Source: Candidatus Limimonas egerieequi
GTDB taxonomy: Bacteria; Bacillota; Clostridia; Oscillospirales; Acutalibacteraceae
Assembly (NCBI GenBank): GCA_018064455.1
Contig: JAGHVH010000032.1
Coordinates: 1 to 57,019, forward strand
Reading direction: 5' to 3'
DNA: 57,019 bases
A program made the position numbers and the translations under genes. Below the pieces are notes generated by a model. The model was not told the DNA's origin. It did not search any database and saw nothing but the letters and a program-made list of their open reading frames with translations. Positions 11,777 through 20,221 of this stretch are shown piece after piece (position 1 is the stretch's first letter; the number at the start of each line of letters is the position of its first letter).

Positions 11777-12202
11777 TTACTTCTTACTTGAGACGTAAGT
11801 TTTGCCACCTTTTTTTGTGACATTCTTTTTATTGGATGTTACAATCATTGGCTTCTTTGGTTCTGATGCTGGAGCACGACGCTCATATGGCATCTCAAAG
11901 GTTGATGGAGCATCCAAATCAGACAAGTCCTCAAAATCACGAGGCGCACGCTGAGTAGGTGCAGGCGCAGCTGGTTCTGCTGGTGCCTCCACAGCTGGTT
12001 CAGGGGTACGAGTTACCTGGAGCCTCGCCTTAAGCATAGCGTTCTCCTTGAGCAAATCGTTGGTCCTTGCACTAAGGTCACGAACCTGGCGCATAAGACC
12101 TTCATTTTCGAGCTGTATCTTCTCAATATAGTCCATTGTAGCTTTCTTATCAAAGCCCAAAGGCGCTGTTTTAATGAGAATATCGTTCTCCTGTTTTGAC
12201 AT
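11777..12202 (-). CDS. Hypothetical coiled-coil protein with DivIVA-like N-terminus
   Basis: The 141-residue protein starts with a segment (PLGFDKKATMDYIEKIQLEN) resembling the GF-hook and first helix of DivIVA-type proteins. A coiled coil follows to about residue 65, then an Ala/Pro/Glu-rich linker and a basic C-terminal tail ending KKGGKTYVSSKK. I do not recognise a named family. It lies 15 bases downstream of the alpha/beta hydrolase gene and 9 bases upstream of the fumarase beta gene. The layout suggests a small cytoplasmic protein that binds a membrane, nucleic acid or the division machinery, but this is inference. Confidence 0.7.
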   Translation of the reverse strand: MSKQENDILIKTAPLGFDKKATMDYIEKIQLENEGLMRQVRDLSARTNDLLKENAMLKARLQVTRTPEPAVEAPAEPAAPAPTQRAPRDFEDLSDLDAPSTFEMPYERRAPASEPKKPMIVTSNKKNVTKKGGKTYVSSKK

Positions 12203-12217
12203 AATTACTCCTTAATA

Positions 12218-13147
12218 TTACTTGCCGAGTAAATTGTTGCACCAATTAATAACATCGGCTTTTACAGTTTCCTTATCAAGTTCATTAAGCAATTCGTGTC
12301 TATCATTTGGATAGAGTTTAAGTGTTACGTTATTATGGCCCTTCTTGTATTCAGCGGCAACAGTTTCAACACCCTTGCCATAGCTACCTACTGGGTCCTG
12401 TTCACCAGCAATAAGGAAGATTGGAAGGTTAGCTGGTGTCTGATTATAACATGGTTTAGAGTTGATGTATTTGAGCATCTGAAGCATATCTTTGAAGCCC
12501 TGATATGAGAAGCAGAATCCACAAAGTGGATCGGCGATATACTTATCAACAATAGACTCCTTGTTTGTAAGCCAATCAAAGCCTGTACGCTTGTCTGTCT
12601 TGTTATTATAAGAACCGAAAGCTACATTGTTGATAACAGTGCCAGGAGCCTTAGCGCCCTTGATTTTAATAAATGCATTTGCAAGAGCAATAGCAATACC
12701 TGCTGCTGGGTTTGGTCCACCTGTACCACAGATAACTGCACCAGCGAGGTCCTCACCATAAAGTGAAATATATTTTCTTGCAACGAATGAGCCCATTGAA
12801 TGACCAAAGAAGAATACTGGAAGACCAGGATTCTCACTCTTTGCTATGTCAGTAAGCTTTTTGCAGTCCTTAACGAAGATATTACCTTCAGCATTATCAA
12901 GACCAAAGTAACCAAGTGGATAGTTATCATTAATTGACTTTCCGTGACCGATATGGTCATGAGCATATACTACGAAGCCATCGTTTACAAGCGCTTCGAT
13001 AAAGTCCTCATAACGATCAATATATTCGGCCATACCATGAGTAATTTGGAAAATAGCCTTTTTGTTGATTCCTTCATAACGTGCAGCATGGATTTCACAA
13101 TCGCCTGTTGTTGACGTAAAGAAGAAGTCAGTCTTATTCATTGACAT
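12218..13147 (-). CDS. Alpha/beta hydrolase, monoacylglycerol lipase-like
   Basis: The protein (309 residues) is a serine hydrolase of the lysophospholipase/monoglyceride lipase group. The nucleophile elbow is GHSMGS, the oxyanion segment is ITHGMAEY, the acid is probably the Asp in AGEQDPVG, and the catalytic His is in NDRHELLNE. HDHIGHGKS is also typical of the group. There is no signal peptide, so it should act in the cytoplasm on acyl glycerols or lysolipids. The ATG at 13147 lies nine bases after AGGAG. A TTG three codons upstream sits against that box and is less likely. Confidence 0.9.
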   Translation of the reverse strand: MSMNKTDFFFTSTTGDCEIHAARYEGINKKAIFQITHGMAEYIDRYEDFIEALVNDGFVVYAHDHIGHGKSINDNYPLGYFGLDNAEGNIFVKDCKKLTDIAKSENPGLPVFFFGHSMGSFVARKYISLYGEDLAGAVICGTGGPNPAAGIAIALANAFIKIKGAKAPGTVINNVAFGSYNNKTDKRTGFDWLTNKESIVDKYIADPLCGFCFSYQGFKDMLQMLKYINSKPCYNQTPANLPIFLIAGEQDPVGSYGKGVETVAAEYKKGHNNVTLKLYPNDRHELLNELDKETVKADVINWCNNLLGK

Positions 13148-13225
13148 GATAAACAACTCCTAAACGTTATTAATACCAAATAGATATTTTAGTCTTATTT
13201 GTTTAATAAAACAAGAACTTTATTG

Positions 13226-13993
13226 TTAATTATTCTTTTCAAAGATGACTTTAAGTCCTTCCATAAGAAGATTGCGATTCACAATAATGTTGTGACTACA
13301 GTGCTTGATTACAACTGGTGATAAGCCACCAGTTGCAACGATAGTCTTTACTGGAGCGCTAACTTCTTTTGCCATCCTATCAATTGTGCCGTCAACCATA
13401 TCAGCGGTGCCATAAACCATTCCGGAGCGAATACACTCTGGTGTGTTGGTACCGATAGATGATTTTGGTGATTTAAGTGCGATTGACGAAAGCATTGATG
13501 CTCCATTTGCAAGTGCATCAAGAGAGATTAAAAGACCAGGCGCAATTGCACCACCAAGGAAATCACCATTTTCACCTAAAATGGTAATCTTGGTAGCAGT
13601 GCCAAGGTCAACTATAATGCAAGGCAGTTCGTATTGAGACAAAGCTCCTACTGCCGTTGCGCAAAGGTCTGCGCCAAGCTCTGCAGGGTTATCAAGTTTG
13701 ATATTAAGGCCAGTTTTTACACCAGGTCCAAGGACCAATGGTGACTTGCCAGTTACCATCTCTACGCCCTTTTTAATCGAACGTGTAAGTTCTGGAACAA
13801 CAGAACTGATTACAGCACCTTTAAATCCATCTGCTTCAATATTGTTAATCTTTAAAATGCTGTTTACATTTATTGCGAACTGGTCTTCCGTTATGGTTCG
13901 ATCAGTTGCCAGTCGAGACACAAAGAGGAGCTCGTCACTCTTGTACACACCAATGGTGATATTTGTGTTTCCCGCATCAATAACTAAAAGCAT
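13226..13993 (-). CDS. coaX: Type III pantothenate kinase
   Basis: CoaX phosphorylates pantothenate, the first step of coenzyme A synthesis. The 255-residue protein begins LLVIDAGNTNITIGVY with the phosphate-binding Asp of the ASKHA fold. It has the second ATPase motif in VDLGTATKIT, the GAIAPGL segment and the C-terminal IVATGGLSP motif. Length is typical. No biotin-operon repressor or other CoA gene is adjacent. It lies downstream of the ydjI-like gene across a hairpin and upstream of the hydrolase gene with a 78-base gap. Confidence 0.95.
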   Translation of the reverse strand: MLLVIDAGNTNITIGVYKSDELLFVSRLATDRTITEDQFAINVNSILKINNIEADGFKGAVISSVVPELTRSIKKGVEMVTGKSPLVLGPGVKTGLNIKLDNPAELGADLCATAVGALSQYELPCIIVDLGTATKITILGENGDFLGGAIAPGLLISLDALANGASMLSSIALKSPKSSIGTNTPECIRSGMVYGTADMVDGTIDRMAKEVSAPVKTIVATGGLSPVVIKHCSHNIIVNRNLLMEGLKVIFEKNN

Positions 13994-14015
13994 TTGCTCA
14001 CCTCTACAAAGAATC

Positions 14016-14045
14016 TAGGACGGCTGAAATTCAGCCGTCCTTTTT
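14016..14045 (+). terminator. Hairpin with T-run between coaX and the SPFH gene
   Basis: A 10-12 bp perfect stem (14017-14028 with 14030-14041) is followed by a T-run on the plus strand only. Both flanking genes are on the minus strand, where the hairpin is followed by AGATTC and not by T residues. Its orientation is therefore opposite to the genes around it. Confidence 0.6.
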
Positions 14046-14052
14046 GTAATAA

Positions 14053-15327
14053 TTAAAGTTGTTTGCCACAGTTTGTGCAGAATTTTGCACCTGGAGTTAC
14101 TGCTGTACCGCAGTTAGGGCAGAATCCGCCTGCTGCTGGTGCCTCAGGCTTTGCACTACCACATGCTGTGCAGAAGTTGCCGCTGTTCTGTGCGCCACAT
14201 GAGCATGTCCAACCACCTGCTACTGGTGCAGCAGCTGCTGCAACTGGCTGTGGGTTTTGGTTAGTCATCTGACCAAGGCCGCCAGCGCCAACTGCGCCCA
14301 TACCAAGGCCTACGCCCATAAGGCCTGCTGCGCCGCCGTTTTCGCCTGCACCCTTAACGCCCTCTGCGATTGTTTTCTGAACATCGTAGTTTGCAGCGTT
14401 TGTATTAGCGCCCATATTGAAGGCTCTCTGCATTTCTTTGATAGCTTCTTTATCCTCATCAGATGGCATAAATGCGCCATTTACTGTGAATGTGCAAACT
14501 TCAAATCCACGCTGACCAGCCCATTCCTGGCTTAAATTGTTGTTGATGAGTGTAGCTACTTCTGCTGAATGAGCACCGATTGCTGTATAGGCAACAGGAG
14601 CCTGTGTGCCAAGTGCAGAGATAGCCTGACCAATCTTGTCAAGGATACCAGACTTGAGATTAGAGATGATACCTTCATCATCGAGCTTAATCTCAACATC
14701 ACCATCTGTGCCAGCATACTGAGCACCGATATTCTGATAGAACTTAAGTGGGTCAGAAACCTTGATTGTCAACTGACCATTGCCCTTAATAGTAATATCG
14801 AGCTGCTCACCCATTGAGCCTGTGTGATGGAAGCCGATGTCTCCGCAGCCCCATTTAACTGGGCATGCGAGGATTTCGCACATATTGATAAAGTAAACTC
14901 TCTGTGAACTGAAGCGCTGACCGCCTGCTGACCACTGATTGAGAATTTCCTTACCGTATTCTTTAATTGCATCTACAAATTTCTGATCTGGGCCAGGAAT
15001 AAATGAAGGAGCTGTTGAGTCCTCATATGTATAACGACCTGGCTCTGCACAAAATTCAACAATTCTGCCATTTTCAACTAAGATCATGCATTGACCTTCC
15101 TGAATATCAATTCCAGAACCAGCTGAGATAAGGTTGTCGTCAGCCTTTGTGTTCTTACCACCGTCAACGATAATCTTTTCACCGCGTTTCATCAAAACGC
15201 CATCTGACATATCACCACTCTGGAAGTACTCCTTCCACATGGCAGACTGGGTTGCGCCGTCAAGACCTTGAAGGGCACCGCCGAGTACATCTTTTACAGA
15301 TTCTGCTGCAAGTTTAAAAAGTCCCAT
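14053..15327 (-). CDS. ydjI: SPFH-domain protein with C-terminal zinc ribbons (YdjI-like)
   Basis: The 424-residue protein has an N-terminal SPFH/virion-core-like domain (to about residue 300), then a Gly/Ala/Met-rich low-complexity stretch, and two double-cysteine zinc ribbons at the end (CSCG...CTACG and CPNCG...CTNCG). This is the domain order of Bacillus subtilis YdjI. In Bacillus, YdjI works with YdjG and YdjH to place PspA at the membrane during envelope stress. All three are side by side here. An AAGGAG box precedes the ATG. Confidence 0.85.
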   Translation of the reverse strand: MGLFKLAAESVKDVLGGALQGLDGATQSAMWKEYFQSGDMSDGVLMKRGEKIIVDGGKNTKADDNLISAGSGIDIQEGQCMILVENGRIVEFCAEPGRYTYEDSTAPSFIPGPDQKFVDAIKEYGKEILNQWSAGGQRFSSQRVYFINMCEILACPVKWGCGDIGFHHTGSMGEQLDITIKGNGQLTIKVSDPLKFYQNIGAQYAGTDGDVEIKLDDEGIISNLKSGILDKIGQAISALGTQAPVAYTAIGAHSAEVATLINNNLSQEWAGQRGFEVCTFTVNGAFMPSDEDKEAIKEMQRAFNMGANTNAANYDVQKTIAEGVKGAGENGGAAGLMGVGLGMGAVGAGGLGQMTNQNPQPVAAAAAPVAGGWTCSCGAQNSGNFCTACGSAKPEAPAAGGFCPNCGTAVTPGAKFCTNCGKQL

Positions 15328-15397
15328 AATATTAGTCTCCTTTTCGAATTTACAGATTATATTTTATCATAACGTTTAAAATTTTTCAAAAAAAGTA

Positions 15398-16708
15398 TTA
15401 GAAGCCATGACCTCCTCCGCCGTGGGAGCCGCCGCCACCACTGCTGTGGCCGCCGCCTCCGCCACCGCTGGAACTCTCCTGCTTATAAAAGTCATGGAGG
15501 ACCTCTTCGCGATGTCCAAGGAATGTGTCATGCTTAGACAAAATTTTAAATGATGCAAGATATTCAGATGCCTTTGGCACCTTGTTGCTCTTGTTGTGAA
15601 TAGCAAGCAAGATAAGTGGCAATATTACTGCTACTACTGCAGCAGCAATAAGTGATGTCTTGGTAGGAACCCAAGGATTTGGATAGAGATACTTGAATGT
15701 GACATCAGTTGTCTTTTCAAGGCACTTGAAATAGTCACCATCACTTGCGTACTGGTATGTCTTATCGAGAAGGCTGTATGCCTTATCGCTCGAAATCAAA
15801 GAGGAAGCATTACCGCCTGTGTTGATATAGACCTCTCTGTTGTCCATATCCACTGCAAAAAGAATACCTGAAGTTTGATTCTCTGGTCCTTTTTCTACGA
15901 TATGAGATACATAGTAATCATAGAAATCATCCGTGAATGTCTGAGTATCACGACCATAAGCATCACTATATGTGAGATATCCAAACCAAAGGCCCGATTC
16001 CTTCGCCTTTTCCTTCGCAAGATTTGAAAGTTGCTTTTCCTCGCTGTCGCTCAAAATGCCTGCAAAGTCATAGACGTAATCATACTTGGATGCCAGACTC
16101 ATCTGTAAATCAAGGAAAGGTACCATATATGAATATGAATATCCGTTTTGAGCAGTATAAGCATCGCTGTTATCAGAAAGTTCGCCATTATAAGCAATTA
16201 TTGATTCACGAACACAACCATTGAAAAATGAATATGGATCAAAAGCTGCCGAATCATTTTTTGCCTTTTCAAGGATTACGCCAATTTCTTCGTTGGTAAT
16301 GTATTGCTCAACATTTCCTACGGTACGTCCATTTACTACATCATTTGCATAGTCAACTGTGAAAATGATGGCATTTGGCGCCTCTGCCTCACCGTTCTTT
16401 AAAATGTAGTAATCATAAAAATCAGTGATGAAAGTAGTTGTGTCAACACCATAGGAATCCTTTAAGGTCAAGAAAATGAAATGGAATCCATAAGCACTTT
16501 CGGTCTCTGTATTTTTTGCTGCAAGTTCATTCTCAGCAGAATCCATTAATACATCGCCAAAGTCATAGAAGTTATCGACTTTGTTGGCTGATGGCATAAG
16601 TGAATCAAGTGCTACAATCATAGCGTCATCTGATGAGATTGCAAAACCTGAAACAGCAAAAACAAAGCAAAGGGCAACTGCGATTATAAGAGAAATTATC
16701 TTTTTCAT
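15398..16708 (-). CDS. ydjH: Membrane-anchored protein with two TPM domains (YdjH/YgcG-like)
   Basis: The 436-residue protein has a cleavable-type signal peptide (residues 1-23). Two related TPM domains follow, starting at NFYDFGDVL (about residue 46) and YVYDFAGILSD (about residue 212), then one membrane segment near residues 349-369 and a cytoplasmic tail ending in a Gly/His/Ser-rich repeat. The duplicated motif DTxTFxxDFYDYY appears once in each half. TPM proteins of this type are extracytoplasmic; Bacillus YdjH is the counterpart, normally with one TPM domain. AGGGGGG nine bases upstream fixes the start. The middle gene of a three-gene cluster. Confidence 0.85.
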   Translation of the reverse strand: MKKIISLIIAVALCFVFAVSGFAISSDDAMIVALDSLMPSANKVDNFYDFGDVLMDSAENELAAKNTETESAYGFHFIFLTLKDSYGVDTTTFITDFYDYYILKNGEAEAPNAIIFTVDYANDVVNGRTVGNVEQYITNEEIGVILEKAKNDSAAFDPYSFFNGCVRESIIAYNGELSDNSDAYTAQNGYSYSYMVPFLDLQMSLASKYDYVYDFAGILSDSEEKQLSNLAKEKAKESGLWFGYLTYSDAYGRDTQTFTDDFYDYYVSHIVEKGPENQTSGILFAVDMDNREVYINTGGNASSLISSDKAYSLLDKTYQYASDGDYFKCLEKTTDVTFKYLYPNPWVPTKTSLIAAAVVAVILPLILLAIHNKSNKVPKASEYLASFKILSKHDTFLGHREEVLHDFYKQESSSGGGGGGHSSGGGGSHGGGGHGF

Positions 16709-16722
16709 AAAGCAGCACCCCC

Positions 16723-17835
16723 CTACATTGTGATAAGCCTTACAATCAAGGCTATCAACTGTGTTCCAACAAACCCACCGCCAGCGGCGAGTGCAATTTT
16801 AAGCTTACTTATAGGGAGTTTACCAGCAATCTTTCCTGTTTCGCCGTTTACTGCGAACTGATGAAGTTCGCCCTTGTAATCGACATTGAAAAGCCATACT
16901 GGGAGCATCGCATACTTTGAATCCACATTCTCATAGCTTGGTGTGTAATTTGTTACAACCTTTTCCATGAATGGACCTGCTTGAGCCATAGACTCAGATG
17001 ATACGCATTTCTTAGAACGCTCCTTAGCGTCCTCAATTTTTATCTCTGCTGACTCATCATATTCCTCAGCATAGAATCCTGCCATGTATGCAGGATTAAA
17101 CTCTGTAAGCTTTGTATAGTCAAATGGTTCAATGGCACCCATGAGGTTGTCATCAAGGTTTTTAAGGCCATCAGTTGGAATGCTAGTAAAACGTGCATCA
17201 ACCTGCATATTAATACTAAACATCTCATGGTCAATTACCTTGTCATCGCCACGTCTGTGGCTGTGAGTATTCTCAGCAGCAATTATGACATTGGCATCCT
17301 CATTATATGAGTGGAGCCAGAAAGGCACATATACACCCTTTATCTTTTTAATCACACTCTGCTGATTAAAAACTTTTGGTGCCAATACGCCCTGCTTTGT
17401 ATATGCCTTATATATTTCCTTTGCCTTTTTCTCGTCGATTGCAAAAGGAATCAATGCATCAGGTGCAAAGTCACCAACAAGTTTATCTGAAAGTGAAATT
17501 GCCCTTCCACAAAAGGCACAAGTTGTTGCAATAGTTGATTTTGAAGTGATCACCTCAGCGCCACAGTTCTTGCAGGAGTAAACGACAAGATCAGATGTGT
17601 CAGTCTTGGACGAGTCGTCCGAGACTTTATCCTGATCGGTCGTCTCACGCGCAACCTTCTCCTGTGGCGGTGCCTCATCCGCCGGCGCTGTACCTGCCGG
17701 CGCTTGCGCAGATGCAAGTAGCGCATCCAGTTCATCTGGCTGATACTGCTTTTCGCAGTATTCGCACTTGAGCGCGCTCGCTTCTGCGTCCCAATAAAGT
17801 TCTGCCGCGCAGTTTGGGCAGTTATATTTTTTCAC
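16723..17835 (-). CDS. ydjG: Zinc-ribbon membrane protein (YdjG-like)
   Basis: The roughly 370-residue protein begins with a zinc ribbon (CPNCAAEL, then CEYC), followed by an acidic Ala/Pro-rich linker, a second ribbon (CKNCGAE, then CAFCG), a conserved globular region and a C-terminal membrane helix. This matches YdjG, the first gene of the Bacillus ydjGHI cluster. The probable start is the GTG at 17835, ten bases after AGGAGG; a TTG ten codons upstream (17865) would place the box inside the gene. It is followed 14 bases later by the TPM gene, consistent with an operon. Confidence 0.83.
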   Translation of the reverse strand: MKKYNCPNCAAELYWDAEASALKCEYCEKQYQPDELDALLASAQAPAGTAPADEAPPQEKVARETTDQDKVSDDSSKTDTSDLVVYSCKNCGAEVITSKSTIATTCAFCGRAISLSDKLVGDFAPDALIPFAIDEKKAKEIYKAYTKQGVLAPKVFNQQSVIKKIKGVYVPFWLHSYNEDANVIIAAENTHSHRRGDDKVIDHEMFSINMQVDARFTSIPTDGLKNLDDNLMGAIEPFDYTKLTEFNPAYMAGFYAEEYDESAEIKIEDAKERSKKCVSSESMAQAGPFMEKVVTNYTPSYENVDSKYAMLPVWLFNVDYKGELHQFAVNGETGKIAGKLPISKLKIALAAGGGFVGTQLIALIVRLITM

Positions 17836-17919
17836 GTGGGCAACACCTCCTATAACATATAACAAAGATATTATACCATAAAATAGGAATTGCCAAAATT
17901 AATTATTTTTAAAAAAGTA

Positions 17920-17948
17920 TTGCATTTTGTAACTTTTTCTGTTATTAT
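17920..17948 (+). promoter_or_regulatory. Probable sigma-A promoter of the transglutaminase gene
   Basis: TTGCAT (17920-17925) and TATTAT (17943-17948) are separated by 17 bases. The -10 element overlaps the only in-frame ATG (17947), so that codon should not be part of the message. Confidence 0.6.
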
Positions 17949-18003
17949 GCCAAATGTAACAAAACGGTTACAAAGTTATTACAAAGATTTAGGAAGTGTT
18001 ACT

Positions 18004-18789
18004 ATTCTAAAACAAAAGACAAGAATAACAGCTGTTATCCTTGCGGTTGCGTGCGTATTTTCAATAGGCGCAATCCTCTTTGCAAAGGGTAACATGAGTG
18101 AGGTTAAAGTTGAATCAATCACACGCACAGCTTCACTTGAAAAAGATGCAGTTCTTGAAAATGATATTGTTAATCCTAACGATATAGTTAAATATGGCAC
18201 AGTTGAAGAAGCACTTTTAAACGCTGCTCCTCTAGCTCCAATGCTTACAAATGATACAGATCTTGACAGACAAATAGCTGCTATCCTCAGTGAAACAACA
18301 GACAGCTCAATGTCAACATATGAAAAGGTACTTGCAGTATACGAGTATATGGAGACAAACTTTAACTACAGTTCCTCTTCTTTACCATCTGATGAAAATT
18401 ACGAAAGTGATTATGATAGCAGAATCGTTGGTCGTGCAAAGGGCATTTTGACAACAGGTCATGGCACATGCACAGAGTATTCTGCAGCATTTATGACAAT
18501 AATGCGTGCAATCGGTCTTGAGTGCTACTCTATTGGTGGCCGCTACGGCGGTGGCCAGCACACTTGGACAATCATTGTTCTCGGTGACAAGCAGTACATC
18601 TTTGACCCAGAGATTGACTTTAGAAATTGGCAGAACAATAACAAGACAATCTGTCTTGGCCATTTTTGTATGGATGAATCATTTGAATACTTTGGTTACT
18701 ACCATTCAAACAATGTAAGTAGTAGTATCGATAAGTTCGGTGGTTTTGAAATCGAACGTAACTTGGGCGTTAGTCGTCCGCTTCATTAA
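18004..18789 (+). CDS. Membrane-anchored transglutaminase-like protein
   Basis: The protein has an N-terminal membrane helix or signal anchor (ITAVILAVACVFSIGAIL) and a transglutaminase-like papain fold. The catalytic triad is visible: Cys in GHGTCTEYSAA, His in GGQHTWT, and Asp in YIFDPEID. Such proteins act outside the membrane on peptides or on the wall. The frame is open from 17890, but the promoter overlaps the ATG at 17947. After the predicted transcript start there is no in-frame ATG, GTG or TTG before the membrane helix. An ATT at 18004 lies seven bases after AGGAAG and is my best start. If the promoter is wrong, the start could be 17947 (about 280 residues). Confidence 0.82.
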   Translation: MLKQKTRITAVILAVACVFSIGAILFAKGNMSEVKVESITRTASLEKDAVLENDIVNPNDIVKYGTVEEALLNAAPLAPMLTNDTDLDRQIAAILSETTDSSMSTYEKVLAVYEYMETNFNYSSSSLPSDENYESDYDSRIVGRAKGILTTGHGTCTEYSAAFMTIMRAIGLECYSIGGRYGGGQHTWTIIVLGDKQYIFDPEIDFRNWQNNNKTICLGHFCMDESFEYFGYYHSNNVSSSIDKFGGFEIERNLGVSRPLH

Positions 18790-18799
18790 CTGCATAACA

Positions 18800-18837
18800 A
18801 AAGGGCTTCAGTCGTTGACTGAAGCCCTTGTTTTTTA
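18800..18837. terminator. Bidirectional terminator between transglutaminase and M20 peptidase genes
   Basis: A perfect 13-bp stem (18801-18813 with 18817-18829, loop GTT) is followed by TTGTTTTTT on the plus strand and by TTTTGTT on the minus strand. It lies between convergent genes. Confidence 0.93.
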
Positions 18838-20220
18838 TTCTGCTGTCATCCTGCGGATGTAGGATTTAAAGAATGCTACGCCCTTTGCGAGTGACTCGAC
18901 AGGTACGCGCTCATTTGTTGAATGAGCAGTCATCATAACCTCTACTGAAACCTCATAAGGACCAAAGCGATATACGTTATCGCAGATGTCTTGATAATGA
19001 TAAGCATCTGTACCACCCATTACGAGGAATGGAGTTACTATGTAGCGACTATCAGACTCCTCCATCAGAGCCTTGATTGTTTTAAATGAGCGTGAATCAG
19101 ATGGTGAAAGAGGCTTTGGCTCACGGCCCTCAAGACGCTCTATTTCAACATTTTTGCCACCCATATACTTTTCAAGTTTCTTCTCAATATCCTTAAGTGT
19201 TGTGCCCTGAACTAAACGGAAATTAATTGTAGCAGATGCACGTTGAGGCAATACATTTGATGCAGGTGAGCCCTGGCACATTGTAACAGCCTGGCAGGAG
19301 CGAATAAATGTTGCTCCCTGTGGCACCTTTGTCATCGCAAATGTGATGATAGGTTTGAGCGTTGGTACAACCTTTGCAAGACCGTTTAGCGGGAATGCAA
19401 GACGGTTACAAACACTTACAATAAGTTCCATAAAATAATCTGGCATCTCAGCCTTGAATTGGTGCTTCTCAAAACGTTCAATCTTTTTCGCGAGTTCACC
19501 AATTGCTGAGTGATCTGGTGGTGCTGAAGAGTGACCACCCTTACCTTTTACAGTAACCTTGTAATCAGCATATCCCTTCTCGCCTACGCCTATACCTACG
19601 AGCACCATGTCAAGAATGTGAGGAACTGAGAATGGGAACATTGCGCCACCCTCATCGATAATTGAATCAAAGCGAATACCACGCTTTTGCATCTCTGCAA
19701 CGATATTCATAGCACCGCTGTTTTTCTCTGACATTATCTCTTCGTTGTGACCAAAGCAAAGGTATACTGAGCGAACAGGCTTATAGCCTTCTTCAAGAAG
19801 TGTTTCAATGCTCTCCATAACTGATACAAGTTGGTTCTTCATATCAATTGCGCCACGGCCCCAAATATAGCCGTCAGCAATCTCTCCAGCGAATGCTGGA
19901 TGCTCCCAGTCACCCTCTGTGCCCTCTGTTACAGGAACTACGTCCTGATGAGACAAGAAAGCAATTGGCAAAAGTGATGGGTCGCTTCCTTCCCAGATGT
20001 AAACTAGGTCTGCGCGAGCTATTACCTCACGCTTTAATGTCTTGTGAACTAGTGGAAATTCATCCTCCAAAAATTTGTGGAACTTGTCAAACTCTGTCCA
20101 ATCAAATCCCTCTTCATCGAGCTTTGCAATAGTTGGAATCCTAATTGCCTTTGACAGTTTTTCTGAGACACGCTCAACGTCAACCTGCTCGTGATTTATC
20201 TCTTTTTTCAAGTCTTTCAC
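18835..20220 (-). CDS. M20 family metallopeptidase (dizinc carboxypeptidase, PM20D1-like)
   Basis: The 461-residue protein is an M20/M25/M40 metallohydrolase. The zinc ligands and catalytic acids are in FLSHQDVVPV, GRGAIDMKN, GHNEEIMSE and DEGGAM, with a final ligand His in MMTAHSTNER. The insert after about residue 215 is the dimerisation domain (GKGGHSSAPP). Length and motifs are nearest to the carboxypeptidase S/PM20D1 group, which cleaves or makes N-acyl amino acids and dipeptides. The substrate cannot be read from sequence. It starts one base after the sirtuin gene ends, so the two are cotranscribed. Confidence 0.9.
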   Translation of the reverse strand: MKDLKKEINHEQVDVERVSEKLSKAIRIPTIAKLDEEGFDWTEFDKFHKFLEDEFPLVHKTLKREVIARADLVYIWEGSDPSLLPIAFLSHQDVVPVTEGTEGDWEHPAFAGEIADGYIWGRGAIDMKNQLVSVMESIETLLEEGYKPVRSVYLCFGHNEEIMSEKNSGAMNIVAEMQKRGIRFDSIIDEGGAMFPFSVPHILDMVLVGIGVGEKGYADYKVTVKGKGGHSSAPPDHSAIGELAKKIERFEKHQFKAEMPDYFMELIVSVCNRLAFPLNGLAKVVPTLKPIITFAMTKVPQGATFIRSCQAVTMCQGSPASNVLPQRASATINFRLVQGTTLKDIEKKLEKYMGGKNVEIERLEGREPKPLSPSDSRSFKTIKALMEESDSRYIVTPFLVMGGTDAYHYQDICDNVYRFGPYEVSVEVMMTAHSTNERVPVESLAKGVAFFKSYIRRMTAE

Positions 20221-20221
20221 C

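Noticed and set aside
16024-16224. Plus-strand frame inside the TPM gene
   Set aside because: No ribosome binding site and no family; the TPM gene has signal peptide and two recognisable domains.
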